Below, in pieces: positions 1 to 7,400 of a DNA stretch of 64,000 nt (position 1 is its first letter; each line of letters begins with the position of its first letter). Under the pieces are notes generated by a model. That model was not told the origin of the DNA. It worked only from the letters and a program-made list of their open reading frames with translations, and made no database searches. The position numbers and the translations under genes were made by a program. Origin of the DNA: UBA4742 sp963734965 (GTDB lineage: Bacteria; Actinomycetota; Acidimicrobiia; Acidimicrobiales; Acidimicrobilacustridaceae); assembly GCA_963734965.1 (NCBI GenBank), contig CAVTJK010000004.1, positions 2,478,917 through 2,542,916 of the forward strand, written 5' to 3'.

Positions 1-879
1 CAGGCCTTTGGCCGCCTCGTGGCCGCCGTTGAGGCCGATGGCGCGGAAGGCCGACACGCCGAGGATGATCGAGGCGACCAGGGTCACGGCGAAGCTCTCG
101 AACAGGTCGGCGGCCATCCCGGCGCAGTCGCCGACGTTGTCACCGACGTTGTCGGCGATGGTGGCCGGGTTGCGCGGGTCGTCCTCGGGGATGCCGGCTT
201 CGACCTTGCCGACCAGGTCGGCGCCGACGTCGGCCGCCTTGGTGAAGATGCCGCCGCCGACGCGCAGGAACAGGGCCAGCAGCGAGCCGCCGAACCCGAA
301 CCCGACCAGGATCGACGAGGCCGTGTTCTGGAAGATCATGATGATGACGGTGGCGCCGAGCAGACCCAGGCCGGCGGTCAGCAGTCCGGCCACGCCGCCG
401 GTGCGGAAGGCCACCTGCAGGGCGGCGGGGAAGTTGCTCTGGCGGGCGGCGGCCGCCGTGCGCACGTTGCCGCGTACCGCCAGCCACATGCCGCAGAACC
501 CGATGGCGCCCGAGAAGAGGCAGCCGACGACGAAGGCGATGGTGCGGAAGGCGCCGGCCTGGCCGAAGGACAGGGCGATCCCGCCGGTCTCCTTGGTGAT
601 CTTGGTGGACGTCACGAACACGACGACCGCGAGCGGTACGACGATGATGGCGATGGTCCGGAACTGACGCTTGAGATAGGCGGCGGCGCCTTCCTGGATG
701 GCGCCGGCGATCTCCTGCATCTCGTCGGTGCCGGCGTCTTTGGCCAGCACGCCTCGCATCAAGATGAAGCCGAGGATGAGCGCGATGACCGCGACGGCGG
801 CCGAGAAGCAGAGCCAGGCCCATTCGGTGCTGCCCAGCGTGAAGACCTGAAAGCTCCCCTCTGCAAACAGGCTGGTCAT
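1..879 (-). CDS. hppA: Membrane-bound H+-translocating pyrophosphatase, 5' part (runs off the left edge)
   Basis: This is the N-terminal 293 residues of an integral-membrane pyrophosphatase, which couples PPi hydrolysis to proton (or Na+) pumping. The frame is open from the ATG at 879 to the window edge. Several hydrophobic helices are visible. The family signatures are present: DVGADLVGKVE (PPi/Mg binding loop) followed by GDNVGDCAGMAADLFES. The residues that decide K+ dependence and ion specificity lie beyond the edge. A strong GAGGAGG ribosome site sits just before the ATG, inside the end of the upstream regulator gene, and the start overlaps that gene's stop by four bases (ATGA), so the two are translationally coupled. 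The family assignment is firm; the transported ion is not determined. Confidence 0.95.
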   Translation of the reverse strand, partial: MTSLFAEGSFQVFTLGSTEWAWLCFSAAVAVIALILGFILMRGVLAKDAGTDEMQEIAGAIQEGAAAYLKRQFRTIAIIVVPLAVVVFVTSTKITKETGGIALSFGQAGAFRTIAFVVGCLFSGAIGFCGMWLAVRGNVRTAAAARQSNFPAALQVAFRTGGVAGLLTAGLGLLGATVIIMIFQNTASSILVGFGFGGSLLALFLRVGGGIFTKAADVGADLVGKVEAGIPEDDPRNPATIADNVGDNVGDCAGMAADLFESFAVTLVASIILGVSAFRAIGLNGGHEAAKGL

Positions 880-1643
880 GGAACAGGTGCCTCCTCATCG
901 TGAACGGCGCGGTTGGCGTCGCTGCTCTGAACGGCGCGCGGGCCGTCTGTTGCCCCCACGGCACGGTCGCCGTGTCTCGCTGTGCTGATCGGTTGGACGA
1001 AGATCTGACGCGCGACCCGCTCGCCGAGCGTGCGGTCCTCGCCCGCGACCCGCAAGACGATAGGGCCATCGAAGGGGTGCTTCTCGCGGACCTCGATCTC
1101 GACGCCGGGACGCACGCCCAGGCCGTCGAGGAAGCGGACCACGTCGGGCTCGGTCGAGCCGGGGACGGCGACCTCGGCCACGTCGCCGGCCTCGAGCTCA
1201 TAGAGCGGGGGCAAGGCAGGGATCTCGTCCTGGGCCGGCTCGGGGATCGGGAAGCCGTGCGGGCAGGTCGTCGGGCGGTTCAGGGCCACGAAGAGGCGGT
1301 CGGTCACCTCGTCAGGCAGATCGTGCTCGAAGGTCGGAGCCAGTCGATCGGCTTCGTTCCAGGGGTAGCCCAGCATGTCGGCGAGGAAGCGCTCGACGAT
1401 CCGGTGGCGGCGGATGGCAGCGACGGCCAGCCTCCGACCCGGACGGGTGAAGCGCACCCCGTGGTAGGGCCGGTGGTCGACGAGTCCCCGATCGGCGAGC
1501 CGCTTCACCGCCGCGGTGACCGTGCCGGGTGTGACCCCCAGGGTCTCGGCCAGGACGCCCGTGTGGGCCTCGGGCTGATCCTGGGTGTGGCGATAGATCG
1601 CCTTCAGGGTCTCCTGCTCAGATTTCGTGAGGTCGTTGATCAT
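876..1643 (-). CDS. DtxR/MntR-family metal-dependent transcriptional regulator
   Basis: A 255-residue regulator with an N-terminal winged helix (about 5-70), a dimerisation/metal-binding domain (about 71-140) and a C-terminal SH3/FeoA-like domain (about 145-225). Metal ligands typical of the family are visible: H80 and E84 in HRIVERFL, E106-H107 in FEHDL, and a CPHG segment near 127-130. It should sense Fe2+ or Mn2+ and repress or activate nearby genes. Start: ATG at 1643 beginning MINDLTKSEQ, the usual family start. Its stop overlaps the pyrophosphatase ATG, which is an unusual partner for a DtxR protein. The last 30 residues are unconserved tail. Which metal it senses cannot be read from the sequence. 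Confidence 0.9.
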   Translation of the reverse strand: MINDLTKSEQETLKAIYRHTQDQPEAHTGVLAETLGVTPGTVTAAVKRLADRGLVDHRPYHGVRFTRPGRRLAVAAIRRHRIVERFLADMLGYPWNEADRLAPTFEHDLPDEVTDRLFVALNRPTTCPHGFPIPEPAQDEIPALPPLYELEAGDVAEVAVPGSTEPDVVRFLDGLGVRPGVEIEVREKHPFDGPIVLRVAGEDRTLGERVARQIFVQPISTARHGDRAVGATDGPRAVQSSDANRAVHDEEAPVP

Positions 1644-1647
1644 GGAT

Positions 1648-1811
1648 TTGATTCGACGAAATATCGGTTCCGATCGGAGGGAGATTCCACACGCGCTCGG
1701 CCCTGGGTGTCAAACCCGCTGCCGCTCGGCGCCGAATCGTTGTCGATTCGACGAGAAGTACACGCAGCGACACGCGTGTAGATCGCGACGAATCTGCATC
1801 GAATCGGCGCC
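1648..1811. promoter_or_regulatory. Repeat-rich control region between the DtxR-type gene and prfC
   Basis: The stretch is less GC-rich than its surroundings and carries repeated GATTCGACGA words (about 1650 and 1745). It also has a long imperfect inverted repeat with 23-base arms at 1728-1750 and 1789-1811 (about 18 of 23 pairs match; core GGCGCCGAATCG against CGAATCGGCGCC). It lies directly upstream of the metal regulator and downstream of prfC. It is a reasonable place for the regulator's promoter and operators, but no binding consensus was matched. Confidence 0.4.
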
Positions 1812-1890
1812 AAGCGCCACGACCGAGATGGGTCTCACCGGGCGGGGTCGCACAGCGGCGGAGAGCCGACGGCGCCTCGCCCCGGTGGGG

Positions 1891-3477
1891 TCAGCCGACG
1901 GCGCCCTCGGCCACCAGCCGTTCGAGCAGCAGCTCGGGCTGCTCGCGCTCGAGGCGCTCGACCCAGTACTGGCTCTCGAACAGGGCGAGGATCGTGCCAT
2001 CGGCGCGTCGCAGGACCCGCACGCCGCGCATGCCCTTGAGCGCCTCGGCGCCGGCCTCGTCGGTGCGCCGGGCGAGCCGGTAGGCGGTGGGGGCGAGCTC
2101 GACGGGCGCCCCGAACTCGTTCTCGAGCCGATGGACCGCCACCTCGAACTGCATGGGCCCGACTGCGGCCAGCACCGGAGCCTGGTCGCCGAGCTCGGGA
2201 TCGCGCAGCACCTGCACGACCCCTTCCTCGTCCAGCTGGGCGATCCCCTTGCGGAACTGCTTGAACCGGCCGGTGTCGCGCACCCGGGCCACGCTGAAGT
2301 GCTCGGGGGCGAAGCTCGGGATGGCTGGGAACTGCACAGGTTCGTCCACCCAGAGGCTGTCGCCCACCCGGACGTCGTTGGCGTTGACCAGACCGACGAC
2401 ATCTCCTGGGAAGGCCTCGTCGACCGTCTCTCGGTCCTGGCCGAAGACCTGATGGGCGTACTTGGTGTTGAAGGGCTTGCCCGTGGCCCCGTGGGTCACG
2501 ACCATCCCCCGCTCGAAGCGGCCCGAGCACACCCGCAGGAAGGCGATGCGGTCGCGGTGGGAGGGATCCATGTTGGCCTGCACCTTGAACACGAACCCCG
2601 AGAACGGCGAGTCGAGGGGGCGGGGCACGGCGTCGACGTCTTCGCGGGGCGACGGCGAGGGCACGAGGTCGATGACGGCGTCGAGCAGCTTGCGCACGCC
2701 GAAGTTGGTCAGGGCCGACCCGAAGAACACCGGCGTCGACTCGGCGGCCAAGAACGCCTTGCGGTCGAGGCCCGACCCGGCCCCGTCGAGCAGCTCGAGC
2801 TCGTCGGTCGCGGCGCGCCACGCCGGTCCCTCGTCGGCGGCGGCCCGTTCGGGATCGACCAGCTCCTCGGGAGCTTCGGTCGCGCCGCGGGCGACCCGGG
2901 TGAACCGCGTGAACAGGCCGTCGCGCCGATCGACCACGCCTCGGAAATCACCCGCGATGCCGACCGGCCAGGTGACCGGCGCCGGCTCGAGGTCGAGCTG
3001 CTGGGTCAGCTGGTCGAGCAGCTCGACCGGGTCGAGGCCGGGCCGGTCCCACTTGTTCACGAAGGTCAGCAGCGGCAGGCCGCGCTGGCGGCAGACGTCG
3101 AACAGCTTCAGGGTCTGCGGTTCGATGCCCTTGGCCGCGTCGAGCACCATCACCGCCGCGTCGGCCGCCGCCAACACGCGATAGGTGTCCTCGGAGAAGT
3201 CGCGGTGACCGGGGGTGTCGAGCAGGTTGACGACGTGGTCCCGGTAGGGGAACTGCAGCACGGTCGAGGTGATCGAGATGCCGCGCTGCTGTTCGAGCGC
3301 CATCCAGTCCGACGTGGCCGAACGCCGACCTTGTCGCGCCTTGACGGCGCCGGCTTCGTTGGTCAGGGCGCCGCCGTAGAGCAGGAACTTCTCGGTGAGG
3401 GTGGTCTTGCCCGCATCGGGATGGGAGATGATGGCGAAGGTGCGCCGTCTGCTGGCCTCCGATGCGGGACTGGTCAT
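1891..3477 (-). CDS. prfC: Peptide chain release factor 3 (GTPase)
   Basis: A 528-residue translational GTPase that recycles release factors RF1/RF2 from the ribosome after peptide release. The G domain is at the N-terminus: P-loop SHPDAGKTTLTEK (about 18-30), switch II DTPGH, and NKWD as the base-recognition motif. EF-Tu-like domain II and the RF3-type C-terminal domain follow. Length matches the family (about 530 residues). Start ATG at 3477. It is a single gene with no coupled neighbour; the serine hydrolase gene ends 62 bases upstream on the same strand. Confidence 0.95.
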   Translation of the reverse strand: MTSPASEASRRRTFAIISHPDAGKTTLTEKFLLYGGALTNEAGAVKARQGRRSATSDWMALEQQRGISITSTVLQFPYRDHVVNLLDTPGHRDFSEDTYRVLAAADAAVMVLDAAKGIEPQTLKLFDVCRQRGLPLLTFVNKWDRPGLDPVELLDQLTQQLDLEPAPVTWPVGIAGDFRGVVDRRDGLFTRFTRVARGATEAPEELVDPERAAADEGPAWRAATDELELLDGAGSGLDRKAFLAAESTPVFFGSALTNFGVRKLLDAVIDLVPSPSPREDVDAVPRPLDSPFSGFVFKVQANMDPSHRDRIAFLRVCSGRFERGMVVTHGATGKPFNTKYAHQVFGQDRETVDEAFPGDVVGLVNANDVRVGDSLWVDEPVQFPAIPSFAPEHFSVARVRDTGRFKQFRKGIAQLDEEGVVQVLRDPELGDQAPVLAAVGPMQFEVAVHRLENEFGAPVELAPTAYRLARRTDEAGAEALKGMRGVRVLRRADGTILALFESQYWVERLEREQPELLLERLVAEGAVG

Positions 3478-3539
3478 CGCATCAGGCTAACGGTGGGGTG
3501 GCGGCACCTGTCACCAGGCGGGTCGCGCCCTGGGCGCGA

Positions 3540-4694
3540 CTAGATCGAGTCGTAGACGGCGGCGAAGAGGTTGGCGCTGCGGGGATCGCCGGCCAGGCCG
3601 ACGTCCATGCGGTTCATGACGTAGCCCATGGCGACCTCGGCGTCGGGATCGGCCCAGCCGACCGAGCCGCCCGCCCCGAAGTGGCCGAAGGTGCCGGGTC
3701 GGAACGGCATCAGGGTCGACGGCACCATGAAGCCCAGACCGAACTGGATGTCCATGTCCATCAAGACCACGTTCGGGCCTGACGTGCGCTGCGTGCTGGC
3801 CATCTTGACCTGCTCGGGCCCGAGGATGCGCACCCCGTCGACCTCGGACACCATCGACGCGTACATGCGGGCCAGCGAACGAGCGTCGGTCACCCCGTTG
3901 GCCGCCGGGATCTCGGCGGCGCGCACGGCTCGACTGTTGAACACGTTGGCGTCCTTGAACGCTCCGCCGGGCGCGCTCAGGGCTTTGCCCAGCTTGGTGT
4001 CGGGCCCGGTGAACTGCTCCATCATGGCCTTGACCGCTTCGTCGGTCGGCGCCTCGGCGACGATGAGCGGCGCGACCCGGCTCTCCTGGTCTTCGGGCAG
4101 CCCGATCCAGAAGTCGAGCCCGAGGGGCGCGGCCACCTCGTCGTGGAAGAACGTGCCCAGGCTGCGACGCCCGTCGATCCGGCGCACGACCTCGCCCACG
4201 AGCCACCCGTAGGTCGTGGCGTGGTAGCCCTGGGCGGTTCCGGGTTCCCACTTCGGGGTCTCGGCGGCCAGTGCCGCGACCACCGGGTCCCAGGCCAGGG
4301 CCTCGTCGAGGGTCATGGTGCCGTCGATCCACGCCAGCCCGGCCTGGTGGCTGAGCAGGTAGCTCACCGGCATGGACTCCTTGCCCGCTGCCGCGAACTC
4401 GGGCCAATAGGTCGCCACCGGCGCCTCGACATCGAGTCGACCGTCCTCGGCCAACTGGTGGGCGCACAGCGCCGTCGCCCCCTTGGTGCTCGAGAACACG
4501 AGCACCAAGGTGTCCTCTTCCCATGCCCGTTCGGTCGCGGCATCGCCGATGCCACCCCACAGGTCGGCGACCTTCTGGCCGCGGTGGTAGGCGGCGAAGG
4601 CGGCCCCGACCTCCAGGTTCTGCTCGAAGTTGGCGGTGAAGGCGTCCCGCACGCCCTCGAACCCTTTGGCGGTCCAGCCCTGGATCTCGGTCAT
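3540..4694 (-). CDS. Serine hydrolase of the beta-lactamase/class C esterase fold
   Basis: A 384-residue cytoplasmic protein of the beta-lactamase-related family (EstB/LACTB-like). The nucleophile motif SxxK is visible as SSTKG near residue 70, a Tyr motif (YHATTYGW) near 160-167, and a C-terminal GHFGAGGSVGWADP segment replaces the KTG box, as in esterases of this group. The ATG at 4694 (MTEIQGWTAKGF) is preferred over the longer frame to 4805, whose extra residues are low-complexity and run into the divergent hydrolase promoter. There is no signal peptide, so a beta-lactam resistance role is unlikely; an ester substrate is inferred. Confidence 0.85.
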   Translation of the reverse strand: MTEIQGWTAKGFEGVRDAFTANFEQNLEVGAAFAAYHRGQKVADLWGGIGDAATERAWEEDTLVLVFSSTKGATALCAHQLAEDGRLDVEAPVATYWPEFAAAGKESMPVSYLLSHQAGLAWIDGTMTLDEALAWDPVVAALAAETPKWEPGTAQGYHATTYGWLVGEVVRRIDGRRSLGTFFHDEVAAPLGLDFWIGLPEDQESRVAPLIVAEAPTDEAVKAMMEQFTGPDTKLGKALSAPGGAFKDANVFNSRAVRAAEIPAANGVTDARSLARMYASMVSEVDGVRILGPEQVKMASTQRTSGPNVVLMDMDIQFGLGFMVPSTLMPFRPGTFGHFGAGGSVGWADPDAEVAMGYVMNRMDVGLAGDPRSANLFAAVYDSI

Positions 4695-4791
4695 GGCGCC
4701 AAGGTACCCGAGCGACAACATGATGGTCGCGGCCGTCGACGCCGGCATCGGCCTCCGAAGCCGGCCTCGGTCCGCCGGTAGGCTCGCCCGG

Positions 4792-5706
4792 ATGGCCGTG
4801 ACCACCGATGTCGTGACCTATCCGAACGCCCGGCGTCCCGACCGCCAGCGTTTCGTCTCGTCGAGTGGACTCGAGCTGGCCGTGTACGAGTGGGGCGACG
4901 AGGCCGCTCCGCCGCTGGTGATGGCCCACGGCGGCTTCGACTTCGCGGGCACGTTCGATCTGTTGGCGCCGCGGTTGGCCGACGCCGGCTACCGCTGCAT
5001 CGCCTGGGACGCGCGGGGTCATGGCGACTCGGACCGTGCCGTGCTCTACAGCTGGGGCGGCGACCTGCGCGACGCGTTGGCCGTGCTCGACTCGGTCGGC
5101 GAGGCCCCGATCCCGTTCGTCGGCCATTCCAAGGGCGGCGGCATCATGCTCGAGCTGGCCGACGCCTGCCCCCACCGCGTCTCCCATGTCATCAACCTCG
5201 ACGGGCTGCCGTCGAACAACAACTGGCCCGACGTCTCTGACCGTGAGCGGACGCGCATGGTGCAGACCGAGATCGCGGGCTGGCTCGATCATCGGCGTCG
5301 AGCGGCCGACGGTCAGCGCAAGCCGGGCACGATCGACGAGCTGGCCGAACGGCGAGCCCGGATGAACCCGCGCCTCGACCGCGACTGGCTCCGCTACCTC
5401 GTCACCATCGGCGGCCGTCACGACCCCGACGGCTGGCGCTGGAAGATCGATCCGGCCCTGCGCCTCGGCGGCTTCGGGCCCTGGCGGCCCGAGTGGTCGA
5501 TGCAGCGCGTCCCCGGCATCGGCGTGCCCTTCCTCGGAGTGCTCGGGCTCGAACCCGAGGTGATGGGTTGGGGCACTCAACCCGATGATGTCGTGCCCTA
5601 CCTGCCGCCCGGCGCCGAGTTCGTCGCCCTCGATGGCGTCGGCCACTTCGTGCACATCGAACAGCCGGAGGTCGTGGCCGATCTCGTGCTGGAGTTCTTG
5701 GCGTGA
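4792..5706 (+). CDS. Alpha/beta hydrolase
   Basis: A 304-residue alpha/beta-hydrolase-fold enzyme. The oxyanion region HGGFDF lies near 46-51, the second conserved motif DARGHGDS at 73-80, and the nucleophile elbow GHSKG has Ser113. The C-terminal catalytic His is in GVGHFVH. Together these give a complete triad scaffold. It is divergent from the serine hydrolase (97 bases apart) and its stop overlaps the next hydrolase gene by four bases (GTGA). The substrate is unknown; ester or epoxide hydrolysis are both possible for this fold. Confidence 0.88.
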   Translation: MAVTTDVVTYPNARRPDRQRFVSSSGLELAVYEWGDEAAPPLVMAHGGFDFAGTFDLLAPRLADAGYRCIAWDARGHGDSDRAVLYSWGGDLRDALAVLDSVGEAPIPFVGHSKGGGIMLELADACPHRVSHVINLDGLPSNNNWPDVSDRERTRMVQTEIAGWLDHRRRAADGQRKPGTIDELAERRARMNPRLDRDWLRYLVTIGGRHDPDGWRWKIDPALRLGGFGPWRPEWSMQRVPGIGVPFLGVLGLEPEVMGWGTQPDDVVPYLPPGAEFVALDGVGHFVHIEQPEVVADLVLEFLA

Positions 5707-6374
5707 GCTCCGGCACGACGACCGACCCGAGCCCCGTGACCATGCTGCGCCACGGGCGGGCGCAGCTGGCGTTGCACCACCTGCGCGAGGGCGACGGTCG
5801 ACCCTTGCTCATGCTGCACGGGTTGGCCGAGCGCTCGCCGATCGCCGTGCCCGCTCACCTGGCCATGTGGCCCGGCCCCATCCACGCCCTCGACTTCACC
5901 GGCCACGGCCGCTCGACCGTCCCCGCCGGTGGCGGGTACACCGCCGAGGTGCTCATGGGCGACGCGGACGCGGCGGTGGCCGAGCTCGGCCCGGTCACCG
6001 TCGCGGGCCGTGGGCTCGGCGCCTACATCGCGCTGCTGATCAGTGGTGCTCGCGCCGAGCAGGTCCGCGGGGCGATCTTGATGGACGGGCCCGGTCTGGT
6101 CGGCGGAGGCATCCGGCCGGCGTCGCCGCACGTCGCGCTCTACGACGATCCGGCGGGGACGCCGCCGGACCCCTCGGCCTTGGCCGAGCTGTCGCGCGAC
6201 GTGCGCCCGCCGGACTACGCCGTCGAGTTCGTGCGCATGGCCGTGCAGACGTCGGGCCTGGACAAACCCATCGCCGTGACCGCGGTGGTGCGGCCCGAAT
6301 GGTTGGCGGCGGTGGTCGCCGAGTTCGGGGTGGCCGAGCTCACGGTGGCCAAGGCGGTCGAGCTCTACGCCTGA
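5703..6374 (+). CDS. Alpha/beta-hydrolase-like protein lacking the catalytic Ser and His
   Basis: A 223-residue protein with the N-terminal half of an alpha/beta hydrolase fold: HGLAERS near 39-45, DFTGHGRST at 64-72, and a nucleophile elbow that reads GRGLG (102-106), with Gly where the catalytic Ser should be. No His-containing C-terminal motif is present and the protein is about 60-80 residues shorter than active relatives. It starts with GTG overlapping the upstream hydrolase stop (GTGA), so the pair is co-translated. It may be a regulatory or structural partner of that hydrolase. Its end overlaps the convergent PadR gene by ten bases. Confidence 0.8.
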   Translation: MSSGTTTDPSPVTMLRHGRAQLALHHLREGDGRPLLMLHGLAERSPIAVPAHLAMWPGPIHALDFTGHGRSTVPAGGGYTAEVLMGDADAAVAELGPVTVAGRGLGAYIALLISGARAEQVRGAILMDGPGLVGGGIRPASPHVALYDDPAGTPPDPSALAELSRDVRPPDYAVEFVRMAVQTSGLDKPIAVTAVVRPEWLAAVVAEFGVAELTVAKAVELYA

Positions 6375-7087
6375 CCGCCCGCCTCGTCCTCGTCCTCGGC
6401 CTCGGCGAGGATCTGGTAGAGCGCCCGGCGAGCATCGCTGAGCACGGTTTGGGCCCGGGTGATCTGGCCGGGGGATCCGGCGTGGATGACCTGGGTGAAG
6501 GCGGCGGCCAGTTGGCTCATCTGCTCGGCCAACGCCCGGGCGCCGACGGCTTGGTCGCCGCTGAGGTCCCACGGCGCCTGGACGCGCTCGCCGAGCGCCT
6601 CGACCTGTTCACGGCCGGCGTCGGTGAGCTCGTACACCCGCTTGCCCTCGGCCTTGTCGGCCCTGACCAGACCCTCGTCCTCGAGCGCCTGCAGCGTCGG
6701 GTAGATCGAGCCGGGGCTCGCCTGCCAACGCCCGCCGCTGCGCTCGGAGATCTCCTGGATCATCTGGTAGCCGTGCATCGGCTCCTCGTTCAGCAGGGCC
6801 AGGATGGCCAGGCGGACGTCGCCCCGTGAGCGTCGGGGTCCGCCATAGCGGGGACCGCCGAACCAGAGCGAGCCGCCGGGACCGCCGCGGGGCCCTCGTC
6901 GGGAGTAGCGCCGACCGGATCGGTCGCCGTCGGGCCAGCGTCGGCCCCGTCGCCCGTCACCGGGCCAGGCATCGTCAGCGAACGGCCAGCCGCTGCCTTC
7001 GTGGTTTCGGCCCCGCCCGTGGCCGTGTTCGTGCTGGGCGCGGGGATCGGTCTCGGCGCTCTCGGCGCCTTCTGGGTTGGTTCCCAT
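6365..7087 (-). CDS. PadR-family transcriptional regulator with a Gly/Arg-rich N-terminus
   Basis: A 240-residue regulator. Residues 1-85 are charged and rich in Gly, Arg and Pro and probably disordered. The PadR winged helix follows (RGDVRLAILALLNEEPMHGYQMI, about 88-110, through SPGSIYPTLQALEDEGLV). A C-terminal helical dimerisation domain (about 170-235) completes the protein. A good ribosome site (GAGAGGAG) precedes the ATG at 7087. PadR proteins are usually repressors of detoxification or transport genes and often repress themselves; a palindrome upstream fits that. No target gene adjoins it, so the effector is unknown. Confidence 0.9.
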   Translation of the reverse strand: MGTNPEGAESAETDPRAQHEHGHGRGRNHEGSGWPFADDAWPGDGRRGRRWPDGDRSGRRYSRRGPRGGPGGSLWFGGPRYGGPRRSRGDVRLAILALLNEEPMHGYQMIQEISERSGGRWQASPGSIYPTLQALEDEGLVRADKAEGKRVYELTDAGREQVEALGERVQAPWDLSGDQAVGARALAEQMSQLAAAFTQVIHAGSPGQITRAQTVLSDARRALYQILAEAEDEDEAGGQA

Positions 7088-7100
7088 CTGGAACTCCTCT

Positions 7101-7152
7101 CCGGCGGTCCTCCCGCCGGTTCGTCCTATCTACGATGAGTCACGATATATCG
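7101..7152. promoter_or_regulatory. Hairpin and CGATATATCG palindrome upstream of the padR-type gene
   Basis: Two symmetric elements lie just upstream of the PadR start. One is a perfect 7-base inverted repeat (CCGGCGG at 7101-7107, CCGCCGG at 7113-7119). The other is the perfect palindrome CGATATATCG at 7143-7152, within a relatively AT-rich patch. An ACGATATATCG-type core is what PadR-like repressors of this architecture are expected to bind, so this is a probable autoregulatory operator. Confidence 0.5.
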
Positions 7153-7185
7153 CCGACATAGCTCTGACAACCCCCAATTCGGAAA

Positions 7186-7232
7186 CGCACCCGACCCACC
7201 GACCCACCGACCCAACCCACCGACCCACCCCG
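7186..7232. repeat. Short tandem repeat of an ACCCACCG-like unit
   Basis: About five imperfect copies of an 8-base C-rich unit (variants of GACCCACC) follow each other in the 313-base gap between the PadR gene and the cyclic-di-GMP protein gene. The rest of the gap (7233-7400) holds no convincing gene; short open frames there have no ribosome site or recognisable motif. Confidence 0.6.
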
Positions 7233-7400
7233 CCAAAACCCCGCCGTTCCGGCGCCGTGACGGGCACCGGTGGGGTCACGCGACGGCACCAGAATCCGGT
7301 GGGAGGTGGACGCGGCGAAGCCGCTCATCAGTGACACCCGGATGGGCGGAGCCGCTCGCAGGGAGGCTCGCCGACCGGAGAGCCAAGCGGGTCGCCCCTG

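Noticed and set aside
7186..7232. CRISPR-like repeat
   Set aside because: Units are only 8 bases, adjacent without spacers, and no cas genes are present.
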